From: Candidatus Aminicenantota bacterium
GTDB taxonomy: Bacteria; Acidobacteriota; Aminicenantia; S016-38
Length of the DNA stretch: 9,093 bases
Assembly (NCBI GenBank): GCA_027062035.1
Contig: JAMOUL010000181.1
Coordinates: forward strand, 1-9,093
Direction of reading: 5' to 3'
Both the position numbers and the translations under genes were made by a program. The notes under the pieces were generated by a model, which was not told the DNA's origin, did no database searches, and saw only the letters and a program-made list of their open reading frames with translations. Of this stretch, positions 1-5,925 are shown one piece after another (positions within the stretch are counted from its first letter, which is position 1; every line of letters starts with the position of its first letter).

Positions 1-1418
1 TCTATGCAACCCACACTGCCACTGATACCCCCATCTGGATAGGTGGGGTTATTTACAAGTATGGTCTGGCAGGATTGTGGTATGCCTTCTTTTCTGCCTG
101 GTGCGCTATAAGCGCCTTTGCCTCTGCCAGAATTTTCCGCCGTTCCCTTGCCTATACCCAGGCAGAATGGCAGAGCCTGAGGTTTTCCGGCCTTGGTTCG
201 GAGTTGCTGAGGGGCTGGTTTGCCGGATGGCAGGTCTTTATGAACATGTTTATCCTGGGATGGGTAGGCATAGCCATGGGAAAGGTGTGTCATTTCCTCT
301 TTGGCTGGCCCCTGTGGGTTGGACTGGTGTTTTTCTCCTCTCTGGTTGCCATTTACGTTCTTACCGCAGGATACTGGGGAGTCGTGGTGGCGGATTTTCA
401 GCAGGGAATAATAGCCTTTTTTATGATATTGATAACCTCCATCTGGGGAGTGATGGCTGCAGGTGGACCTGAAAGGATAACCGCCAAATTGTCTTCCATG
501 GGTCAGAGCTGGAGGCTCAATCCCTTCCATTTTACAGGAACCTTTACCGGAGATTTTCCTCTGGCATGGTTTATTACCATGATTGTCATTGCGATCCTTG
601 GAGGTTTTGGAATGGGTACAAGCATAGACTGGTACGTTGAAGCCCAGAGAATTCAGTCTTCTAAAACTGTTAAGGACGCTTCTTACAGTATATGGTGGGG
701 TACGGCCCTTGTTCTCCTCCGAAACTCCTTCTGGGCTGCGGCGATAATTGCCTTTTTTGCGATGTTTCCCCATCTCACCAATCCATCGGAATACGAAATG
801 GCCTGGTATGTTATCGGGTTCAAAGTATTGCCGGTAGGCATGGTGGGATTTTTCTTTGCATCCATTCTTGCCATCCATTTTTCCACCATATCCACTCATC
901 TGAATCTCGGGGCAATGTACTTCACCAGGGACATTTTCCAGCACTATATAAAGCCCGATGCTTCGGAGAAAACCCTTGTCTGGGTGGGAAGGATAACCAC
1001 GTTGATTCTCCTCCTGGGTTCTTTCTTTTATGGACTTATGATGGAGGAGCTAACGAGCTGGTTGATTTTTGCACTGTGGATAATGGCTGCCGGAGTCTGG
1101 CTTCCCAATATCCTTCAGGTTATATGGTGGAGGTTTAATTCATGGGGATATCTGGCTGCCTGGATTGCAAATTTAGGCCTCAGCTGGCTGATTGTATGGG
1201 TACTTCCGGAATTTAAAGTAATTCCTGCGCTTCCTGACTACCTCCAGTTCTGGATACTGATGATCCTGGGAGCTTTTATTTACATCCCTGTGACCTTTCT
1301 AACACCTCCCGAGGATATGGACCATCTTGTAAAGTTTTACGTTATGAGCAGACCCTATGGATGGTGGGGACCTGTAAAGCGGGAAGCTATAGCCCGGGGA
1401 CTGATAAAGGAGGTGTGA
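1..1418 (+). CDS. Sodium:solute symporter (SSS/SSF family), 5' partial
   Basis: Inner-membrane secondary transporter expected to couple Na+ entry to uptake of an organic solute; the solute cannot be told from sequence. The frame is open to the left edge. The first visible codon starts at base 3 and encodes YATHTATDTPIW, so the TTG at 75 is an internal Leu, not the start. About 471 residues are visible; SSS proteins usually have 500-600, so roughly the first one or two helices are missing. The protein is a series of hydrophobic helices rich in Gly, Trp and Phe. The segment YWGVVVADFQQG (near 373-408) resembles the conserved WGVVxTDxxQ region of the family. The run FSTISTHLN (879-905) followed by FTRDIF matches the helix-8 S/T-rich Na+ site region. 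The gene is followed after 1 nt by a small membrane protein. Family assignment is firm; substrate is unknown. Confidence 0.93.
   Translation, partial: YATHTATDTPIWIGGVIYKYGLAGLWYAFFSAWCAISAFASARIFRRSLAYTQAEWQSLRFSGLGSELLRGWFAGWQVFMNMFILGWVGIAMGKVCHFLFGWPLWVGLVFFSSLVAIYVLTAGYWGVVVADFQQGIIAFFMILITSIWGVMAAGGPERITAKLSSMGQSWRLNPFHFTGTFTGDFPLAWFITMIVIAILGGFGMGTSIDWYVEAQRIQSSKTVKDASYSIWWGTALVLLRNSFWAAAIIAFFAMFPHLTNPSEYEMAWYVIGFKVLPVGMVGFFFASILAIHFSTISTHLNLGAMYFTRDIFQHYIKPDASEKTLVWVGRITTLILLLGSFFYGLMMEELTSWLIFALWIMAAGVWLPNILQVIWWRFNSWGYLAAWIANLGLSWLIVWVLPEFKVIPALPDYLQFWILMILGAFIYIPVTFLTPPEDMDHLVKFYVMSRPYGWWGPVKREAIARGLIKEV
1406..1413 (+). promoter_or_regulatory. Ribosome binding site of the 97-residue membrane protein
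   Basis: AAAGGAGG lies 6 nt before the ATG at 1420 and inside the last codons of the symporter. It is a near-perfect Shine-Dalgarno sequence, so the small downstream gene is probably made in substantial amounts along with the symporter. Confidence 0.85.
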
Positions 1419-1419
1419 A

Positions 1420-1713
1420 ATGGCATTGATAAGGACAAAATGGACTCCTGAAGAAGCCGATGAATGGACAAGGGAAGATGTAATTGTCTGGATACTTTCA
1501 CCCCTTTCATATATACTCATTTCTGTGGGTTCAGCCCTATCCATTTTCCTCATCCCTTCGGGGTTTATTCTGCTTGCCCTTGGAGTTCTGGTTACGGTGG
1601 CACTTTTCGCCATAGCAAATCCCAAGCTCAATGTTATTTCAGGAGAATACGAGAAGAAACAGAAGGAGTATCTGGAAAGGCTTGAGAGAATAACCCGATG
1701 GGAGGAAGAGTGA
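1420..1713 (+). CDS. Small two-helix membrane protein, putative symporter partner
   Basis: A 97-residue protein of no function I can name. The N-terminus is polar and acidic (residues 1-20, including WTPEEADEW). Two hydrophobic segments follow at about 21-43 and 45-66, joined by a short loop with Pro46. A charged tail at about 75-97 (EYEKKQKEYLERLERI) is likely a short cytoplasmic amphipathic helix or coiled coil. The start is well supported: a strong ribosome binding site lies 6 nt upstream, and the ATG comes 1 nt after the symporter stop. The tight coupling suggests a small accessory or stabilising subunit of that transporter. This is inference from position; small helper proteins are known for some secondary transporters, but I cannot place this one in a named family. 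Confidence 0.88.
   Translation: MALIRTKWTPEEADEWTREDVIVWILSPLSYILISVGSALSIFLIPSGFILLALGVLVTVALFAIANPKLNVISGEYEKKQKEYLERLERITRWEEE
1701..1705 (+). promoter_or_regulatory. Ribosome binding site that decides the thioesterase start
   Basis: GGAGG lies 4 nt before the GTG at 1710 and downstream of the ATG at 1698, so it can only serve the GTG (or a later start). The GTG overlaps the TGA of the previous gene as GTGA, a common coupling arrangement. The ATG at 1698 has no comparable site upstream. Confidence 0.6.
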
Positions 1714-2129
1714 AGGCCTTCGAGGTCAGAATGGTCTTCGAACCCAAAACCTATGATATAGATTATGCGGGTATAGTTAGCAATCAGGTTTACATACGAT
1801 GGCTTGAGGACATGAGATTTGAGGTTATAAGACAGCATTTCGGCTGGGAAAATTTTCCTCCAGGGGTGGTTCCGGTTTTACTGAGGACTGAAATAGATTA
1901 TGTCTCTGCACTCCGGCTTTTTGACAGGGTGGAAGGGAGAATGTGGATATCAGGGCTGGATAACGTGAGATGGATCATAGAAGGGGAATTTGTAAAAATC
2001 CCGGGAGACAACCTGGTGGCAAGGGCAAGACATGAGGGAATTTTCTACGACACCATCAGAAGAAGGCCTGTAAGAGTCCCTGGAGAGCTTAAAAGAGCGG
2101 TTTTTTCTGAGGTTGGAAAGGAAAAATAA
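1710..2129 (+). CDS. Acyl-CoA thioesterase, hot-dog fold (4HBT/YbgC-like)
   Basis: Predicted cytoplasmic enzyme hydrolysing the thioester of an acyl- or aroyl-CoA; substrate unknown. With the GTG start it has 139 residues, the usual single hot-dog length. The N-terminal strand AFEVRMVFEP leads into YDIDYAGIVSNQVYIRWLE. This matches the 4-hydroxybenzoyl-CoA thioesterase motif DxDxxGxVxxxxYxRWxE; the second Asp of DID (Asp18) aligns with the catalytic Asp17 of the Pseudomonas enzyme. The later strands are consistent with the family. The start was chosen at GTG 1710 because of the GGAGG just upstream and the 4-nt overlap with the preceding stop. ATG 1698 (4 residues longer) and ATG 1731 (which would trim the first strand) are alternatives. 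Why a thioesterase follows a symporter is unclear; release of a CoA-activated imported acid is a guess. Confidence 0.9.
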   Translation: MKAFEVRMVFEPKTYDIDYAGIVSNQVYIRWLEDMRFEVIRQHFGWENFPPGVVPVLLRTEIDYVSALRLFDRVEGRMWISGLDNVRWIIEGEFVKIPGDNLVARARHEGIFYDTIRRRPVRVPGELKRAVFSEVGKEK

Positions 2130-2148
2130 TTTGTAAAAACTAAGATTT

Positions 2149-3117
2149 CTACTTTATTCTTGTAATTTCTATAAACGAGGCAGATTCAGGGTCCTTTTCT
2201 GTGTAATGCTTTCCCTCTGCTTTTATTTCGAACAAATATCCTCCAATTAAAGGAAAAGCTCCACGAATTCCTTTACCAATATCGATGATTTCTTCATCCA
2301 CTACTCCAGCCTCCGTTTCAGAACATTTGAGCTCTGCAGGGCCTCTTTTGATTCGGGCACTAAATATTAGATTAAACTTCATTTCCTTCCCGATTTTTTT
2401 ACCCCTGACTTCAACGGGGAAAACTCTGTCGATAATCTCTACAGGTACTTCTTTTAATTGTCCATTTTTGCAAATTATGCTTTCATTATATTTTTTTAGC
2501 TCTCCCCTTCCTGTCCCTTTTATTTGTCCTTCTTTTGATACTATAAAATAAAAACTGAAATGAAATTCTGATTCATCTATGAAATCAAGTGTTGAGCCTG
2601 ATGGGGTTTCCCTTTGGTGCCATAAGAATTTTCCCTTCCATACTTCTTCGCAACCGGAAGAAAAATCCCTTCCATTGAGCAGGGCTTCTGAGACATCAGA
2701 TAGGTCAAGAGCCTGAGCCTTTGATGCGAGCTCAAGTTTTTCTTTCTTTGATGCTCCGGCATCAAATCTTTGATGGGCATAGCTCCTGAAAGCTGCCCTT
2801 ATCCAGTCCATCAGATTATGGGATAGCCTATTGTAACCGAGTTCCTGGGTTGTTTCCATAAGCTCCAGTGCTTCCTGAATGTCTTTCCATGTTGCCTCAC
2901 AGGGATTCCTGTCAAGAAGCCTGGCGGTAAGTTGAGATGTCGCCTTTTCTAACCATCTGGAAAGGGTGATTTCTGAGTTCGCATTTCCTGATTTTTGAGC
3001 TTCTGAAAGTTGTTTAAGAGCAGATTTTATGTCCGAAATATCTGCTTTCTCAGGGGGTTTTAAAAATAAAAGAAGCGCCACCAGAATCAGAAAAGGAAGC
3101 AAATGATTGTTTTTCAT
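2149..3117 (-). CDS. Exported protein of unknown function, paralogue B
   Basis: A 322-residue protein I do not recognise. The N-terminus (about 5-19) is a hydrophobic signal or anchor, directly followed by PPEKA at 21-25, so most of the chain should lie outside the cytoplasm. Residues 26-150 look helical and contain a 50-residue repeat: Asp29-Ile30 and Asp79-Ile80, and Trp55 and Trp105, fall at the same phase. Residues 157-322 look strand-rich, beginning with CEEVWKGKFLW and containing VPVEIIDRVFPV (224-235). It has exactly four cysteines (73, 156, 216, 265), all matched in the upstream paralogue; two disulfides are possible. It starts 1 nt after the stop of that paralogue with no clear ribosome binding site, so translation is probably coupled. 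The stop is TAG and lies 19 nt from the convergent thioesterase gene. Confidence 0.85.
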   Translation of the reverse strand: MKNNHLLPFLILVALLLFLKPPEKADISDIKSALKQLSEAQKSGNANSEITLSRWLEKATSQLTARLLDRNPCEATWKDIQEALELMETTQELGYNRLSHNLMDWIRAAFRSYAHQRFDAGASKKEKLELASKAQALDLSDVSEALLNGRDFSSGCEEVWKGKFLWHQRETPSGSTLDFIDESEFHFSFYFIVSKEGQIKGTGRGELKKYNESIICKNGQLKEVPVEIIDRVFPVEVRGKKIGKEMKFNLIFSARIKRGPAELKCSETEAGVVDEEIIDIGKGIRGAFPLIGGYLFEIKAEGKHYTEKDPESASFIEITRIK

Positions 3118-3118
3118 G

Positions 3119-4108
3119 TTATTTTATTCTTTTAAGCCTTATATGTAAGCCCGTTTCATCGCTATCCAGCACAGAGGTGTTTTCCTTTATGTTTAATTTC
3201 AACATACCATCTTCATAAAAATAAAGGGCATTGGAGAGAATACGGCCAAGATCTATGGTTCTTTCCAGGACCTCCCCCACATTGGATTCACTGCATTCCA
3301 TACGCGCTTCTCCGAGATCTATTCTCGCCTGAAATGAGGGCTTTATTTTGAAAGTGTTTTTTCCCTTGATTCCTGAAAGGGTGACCGGGAAAACCTTATC
3401 GATGATTTCTACAGGCACCCCCTTTTCTCTGCCGTCCCTGCATACTATTTTCAGGGAATAATTTTCTGTTTTTCCACTTCCCAGGCCTTTAATTCTCCCG
3501 TTTTTCATAACCGCAATATGGAACTCCATGGAGATTTTCATCTCGTTCCATATATCCACAGATTCCACCGGAGGGGTATTCTTCTGGAGCCAGACCAGGG
3601 TTCCGTGCCAGACCTCCTCACACTCAGAGGGAAAGGATTTGCCACTGGAGAGAGCTTCTGCCACGTCTCCAAGCCCCATGGACAGGGCCTCTTTCCCCAG
3701 TTCAAGGAGCTCTTCAGGAGTGGCTCCCTCTGAAAGTCTTCTGTGGGCATGGTTTCTAAAACCCATTCTCAGCCATTCTGTTATTCCGCTTTCCATGGGA
3801 AAAGATGAGTATATACGGGAAAATTTCAGCAGAATAATTGCGTTATCTATATCATTTCTTGAAGCTTTACAGAAGTTTTTTCTCAGGAAGGCGGAGATTA
3901 CCAGGGGCACTGCCCTTTTCAGCCATTGGGTGGTGGCGGAAACGGTTTTCATGTCCTTTTCTTTTCTGGCTTTCTGAAGGATTAAAATGGCAGAATTGAG
4001 ATCATCCAGGTTTGCTTTTTCAGGAGGTACCAGGGGATACAGAGTCAGGGTAAATCCCACCATTACCATAAATATCAAAAGAAATTTTATATATCCCTTT
4101 CCTCCCAT
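3119..4108 (-). CDS. Exported protein of unknown function, paralogue A
   Basis: A 329-residue protein, paralogous to its downstream neighbour. An N-terminal hydrophobic segment (about 7-26) is a signal peptide or membrane anchor and is followed by PPEKA at 28-32. Residues 33-155 are probably helical, with a 50-residue repeat (Asp36/Asp86, Trp62/Trp112). Residues 164-329 look strand-rich, with CEEVWHGTLVW and VPVEIIDKVFPV (231-242). The four cysteines (80, 163, 223, 272) sit exactly 7 positions later than in the neighbour, and hand alignment needs no gap from residue 28 to 272 (about 92 identities in 245). No lipobox or catalytic motif is visible. The ATG lies 9 nt after the stop of the 47-residue gene and lacks a clear ribosome binding site, so coupling to that gene is likely. 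Function is unknown; a periplasmic binding or assembly role is only a guess. Confidence 0.85.
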   Translation of the reverse strand: MGGKGYIKFLLIFMVMVGFTLTLYPLVPPEKANLDDLNSAILILQKARKEKDMKTVSATTQWLKRAVPLVISAFLRKNFCKASRNDIDNAIILLKFSRIYSSFPMESGITEWLRMGFRNHAHRRLSEGATPEELLELGKEALSMGLGDVAEALSSGKSFPSECEEVWHGTLVWLQKNTPPVESVDIWNEMKISMEFHIAVMKNGRIKGLGSGKTENYSLKIVCRDGREKGVPVEIIDKVFPVTLSGIKGKNTFKIKPSFQARIDLGEARMECSESNVGEVLERTIDLGRILSNALYFYEDGMLKLNIKENTSVLDSDETGLHIRLKRIK

Positions 4109-4117
4109 TTTCTGAGG

Positions 4118-4261
4118 TTAATTTTCTCCCCCGGAGGAAAAGTGCCTATAGAGGAAATACGCAGCCAGAAAGGCAATGGCAAAGATGAGGGCAGGGAAAA
4201 TAGCGCCAAATATGGGGGAACCGATCCTCGGAATATCGAGATTTCTCAGGGCCTCGAACAT
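4118..4261 (-). CDS. 47-residue single-helix membrane protein
   Basis: A very small gene encoding MFEALRNLDIPRIGS followed by a hydrophobic helix at about 17-38 (IFGAIFPALIFAIAFLAAYF) and a short polar tail ending FSSGGEN. Its ATG overlaps the TAA of the preceding gene by one base (TAATG), and its TAA is 9 nt before the paralogue A start, so it sits inside a compact operon. There is no strong ribosome binding site of its own, which fits translational coupling. No family is recognised. Support comes from the exact packing between neighbours and from the composition, which fills the space with one clean transmembrane segment. It could be a subunit of a membrane complex formed with the products around it. 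Confidence 0.7.
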   Translation of the reverse strand: MFEALRNLDIPRIGSPIFGAIFPALIFAIAFLAAYFLYRHFSSGGEN

Positions 4262-4374
4262 TACTTATCCCCCTTTTTTCTCTTTTTGTAATAAATATAG
4301 GCAAAGATCAGGCCTGTGAAGGAAGCAAGATATGCTATGCTCATCCCTATTACCATACTCAGTCCCTTTTCCAT
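4261..4374 (-). CDS. 37-residue single-helix membrane protein
   Basis: Encodes MEKGLSMVIGMSIAYLASFT, continuing to a basic tail (KKRKKGDK at 30-37). Residues 5-29 form one transmembrane helix; the positive C-terminal tail predicts that the C-terminus faces the cytoplasm. A strong GGAGG lies 4 nt before the ATG and no other gene needs it, which is the best evidence that this gene is real. Its stop shares one base with the start of the 47-residue gene. It is the first gene after a 127-nt gap, so it probably opens a transcription or translation unit. Size and layout recall small accessory subunits of symporters or oxidases, but no such large partner lies next to it on this strand. Function is unknown. 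Confidence 0.75.
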   Translation of the reverse strand: MEKGLSMVIGMSIAYLASFTGLIFAYIYYKKRKKGDK

Positions 4375-4378
4375 CTCT

Positions 4379-4383
4379 CCTCC
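4379..4383 (-). promoter_or_regulatory. Strong ribosome binding site before the small-protein operon
   Basis: On the minus strand the sequence reads TAGGAGGAGAG and then ATG, with GGAGG 4 nt and the following GGAG 1 nt from the start codon at 4374. It marks an independent translation start after the ABC transporter operon. Confidence 0.8.
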
Positions 4384-4433
4384 TACCAAATTTTAGAACA
4401 ATTTACTTAAAAAAGGCAACTTTTCCTATATGT

Positions 4434-4498
4434 GCGTATTTGTACGTCGGTGTTTCCGGGTGGATGTACTGGCGAGAATACGCGAAACCCGATAACAC
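4434..4498 (-). other. Structured intergenic element with crossing inverted repeats
   Basis: Just after the ATPase stop codon the minus-strand transcript can form a 12-position stem between GTGTTATCGGGT (4498-4487) and ACCCGGAAACAC (4461-4450). This has ten Watson-Crick pairs, one G-U pair and one A-A mismatch, with a 25-nt loop. GCGTATT inside that loop (4483-4477) is perfectly complementary to AATACGC downstream (4440-4434), and a GTAC in the loop (4469-4466) matches a GTAC at 4445-4442. The second pairing crosses the first, so the RNA could form a pseudoknot or switch between two hairpins. No U-tract directly follows either stem, so it is not a standard intrinsic terminator. It might be a processing, stability or regulatory element, or protein-binding sites in DNA. 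The pairing is seen; the role is inference. Confidence 0.45.
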
Positions 4499-4501
4499 AG
4501 T

Positions 4502-5218
4502 TTAAACACCAAGGAGTTCGCTTACTACGGGGTGAGCAGGTGTTTTGACAAGGATTTCATAGTTTCCTGTTTGCACGATCTTCCCATCGTGGAGAACAGC
4601 GATTCTGTCGGAGATTAACCTTACATCCACAGGGTCATGGGTTACATAAACTATTGCCAGCCTTTTTTCTTCCTTTATTCTCAAAAGTTCTCTTCTCAAC
4701 TGTTTTTTGCGGGGAACATCGAGGTTTGAAAGGGGTTCATCCAGGAGGAGAAACTCAGGGTCCTGCGCCAGAGCTCTGGCTATGGCAAGGCGCTGTTTCT
4801 GACCCCCAGAGAGTTGATAGGGTTTCTTATGCCTGTGGGTGTAAAGGTCGAAAAACTCCAGGATCCTTCGGGTTTCCTCATTAGACCCGGGAGACTTCCG
4901 GACCTGAAGTACGAAATTTATGTGAGCTTCCACTGTCATATGTTCCCATAGAGCCAGGTTCTGGAAAATGAACCCTATTTTTCTCCTTTCCGGGGGAATA
5001 ATTATTCTGGAATCTTCGGTTGCTATTTTTCCGTCTATGAACACCTTTCCTGAATCAGGGATTTCAAGACCGGCTATTATCCTTAAAAGGGTAGTTTTCC
5101 CTGTTCCCGATACGCCGAGAATTGCGAGTACCTCCCCCCTCTGGATTTTGAGGGTTATTCCAGAAAGCACCCCTTCACCATCAAAGGATTTTTTCACATC
5201 TACAATTTCTATTCCCAT
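4502..5218 (-). CDS. ABC transporter ATP-binding protein (Fe3+/thiamine/polyamine-type importer)
   Basis: Cytoplasmic ATPase that powers the importer encoded by the two upstream transport genes. All core motifs are present in 238 residues: Walker A GVSGTGKT (35-42), Q-loop Gln86 in FIFQNLALW, signature LSGGQKQR (136-143), Walker B FLLLDEP (156-162), D-loop SNLD and switch His194 in YVTHDP. The sequence is of the CysA/PotA/FbpC class. Those proteins are commonly about 340-370 residues because a C-terminal TOBE domain follows; here the chain stops at the core boundary (PVVSELLGV), so that domain is absent. The ATG lies 2 nt after the stop of the upstream barrel-like gene, consistent with coupling. 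It is the last gene of the ABC operon and is followed by the structured 127-nt gap. Confidence 0.95.
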   Translation of the reverse strand: MGIEIVDVKKSFDGEGVLSGITLKIQRGEVLAILGVSGTGKTTLLRIIAGLEIPDSGKVFIDGKIATEDSRIIIPPERRKIGFIFQNLALWEHMTVEAHINFVLQVRKSPGSNEETRRILEFFDLYTHRHKKPYQLSGGQKQRLAIARALAQDPEFLLLDEPLSNLDVPRKKQLRRELLRIKEEKRLAIVYVTHDPVDVRLISDRIAVLHDGKIVQTGNYEILVKTPAHPVVSELLGV

Positions 5219-5220
5219 TT

Positions 5221-5925
5221 TTATATCCCGAAGGTTATCCCTGTTGTAATAGAGAAGAAATCCCCGGCTATGCCCCTTCGAACTGCAATGTCCAGTGCGA
5301 AGTTTTCTCTTTCATATATTACACCTATGAGGAAGGATTTTTCTTCGTTCTCTTCTATAACCCTCTCATAGGATATTTCCGCCACCAGACGCAGACGTCT
5401 GTATTCAGGGGTTTCTAAGATTATACCTGCGAAGTATCCTGGTTTATGGCCTTCCCTTTCGATGAACCCTCCCAGGTTAAGGTGCCAGGTAAAATTAGCT
5501 GCTTTACCGGAAACTATCCCGATAAGTTCAGCTCCTGGTTTTTCCCCTCTTAAAGTGGGGAGGAGTAAGCCACCTTCCATTGCTATTGAAACTCCCCTTT
5601 TGCCCTGTAGGATCCCCTCAGACAGCAAACCCTTCAGAAGAACATTCACATCCTTAACCTGGCTGTTTTTTATGGATAAACTGTTCAGCGTATGTACTGC
5701 CTTGAATTCTGTAACAAATTCCATCCCCTTCCCCAGTCCCAGATTTATCACCATGGATGGGGAGGTTAACGTTGTCTCTTCATCCCAGGACGAAATGGTC
5801 ATAACTCCCAGTTCAATCTCTATAGCCTTCTTTTCTTCCACATCTGCATCTGTGGAGTAAAAGGGCCTGTAGGAAAGAATTGGCAGCACCAGTATTAAAT
5901 AAAGGAGTATTTTAAAGCGCTTCAT
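5221..5925 (-). CDS. Secreted beta-barrel-like protein, probable outer-membrane protein
   Basis: A 234-residue protein between the permease and ATPase genes. The start MKRFKILLYL gives a classic signal peptide (about 1-19). The rest alternates hydrophobic and polar residues with short turns, for example INLGLGKGMEFVTEFK, GVSIAMEGGLLLPT, NFTWHLNLGGFIE and SFLIGVIYERENFALDIAVR. This pattern resembles small outer-membrane barrels such as the MetA-pathway/porin-like group. It ends TTGITFGI, without the usual terminal Phe. An ATG at 5958 would give 11 more residues but overlap the permease by 47 nt and bury the signal peptide; ATG 5925 has GGAGG 10 nt upstream and overlaps by 14 nt. Its place in the operon suggests it passes the substrate of the importer through the outer membrane. 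Fold assignment is by pattern only. Confidence 0.75.
   Translation of the reverse strand: MKRFKILLYLILVLPILSYRPFYSTDADVEEKKAIEIELGVMTISSWDEETTLTSPSMVINLGLGKGMEFVTEFKAVHTLNSLSIKNSQVKDVNVLLKGLLSEGILQGKRGVSIAMEGGLLLPTLRGEKPGAELIGIVSGKAANFTWHLNLGGFIEREGHKPGYFAGIILETPEYRRLRLVAEISYERVIEENEEKSFLIGVIYERENFALDIAVRRGIAGDFFSITTGITFGI

Noticed and set aside
75..77. TTG as the start codon of the symporter
   Set aside because: The same frame continues without a stop to the left edge and the upstream residues (ATDTPIWIGGVIYKYGLAG) fit the transporter, so the gene is truncated by the window rather than starting here.
1698..1700. ATG as the thioesterase start
   Set aside because: No good ribosome binding site lies upstream and it overlaps the previous gene by 16 nt; GTG 1710 has GGAGG and a GTGA overlap. 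It stays possible because the difference is only four residues.
1299..1838. Minus-strand 179-codon reading frame
   Set aside because: It runs antisense across three plus-strand genes with clear function or ribosome binding sites and has no recognisable motif; it is a shadow.
3528..3977. Plus-strand 149-codon reading frame
   Set aside because: It is antisense to paralogue A, whose reading frame is confirmed by its homologous neighbour.
4390..4419. Minus-strand promoter TTGCCT, 18 nt, TAAAAT
   Set aside because: Hexamers are acceptable, but transcription would begin at about 4383, inside the ribosome binding site and only about 9 nt from the start codon; in AT-rich sequence this match is weak evidence.
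4410..4425. Minus-strand hairpin AAAAG-TTGC-CTTTT as an intrinsic terminator
   Set aside because: The stem is short and almost all A-U, and the T residues are used up in the stem, leaving no free U-tract.
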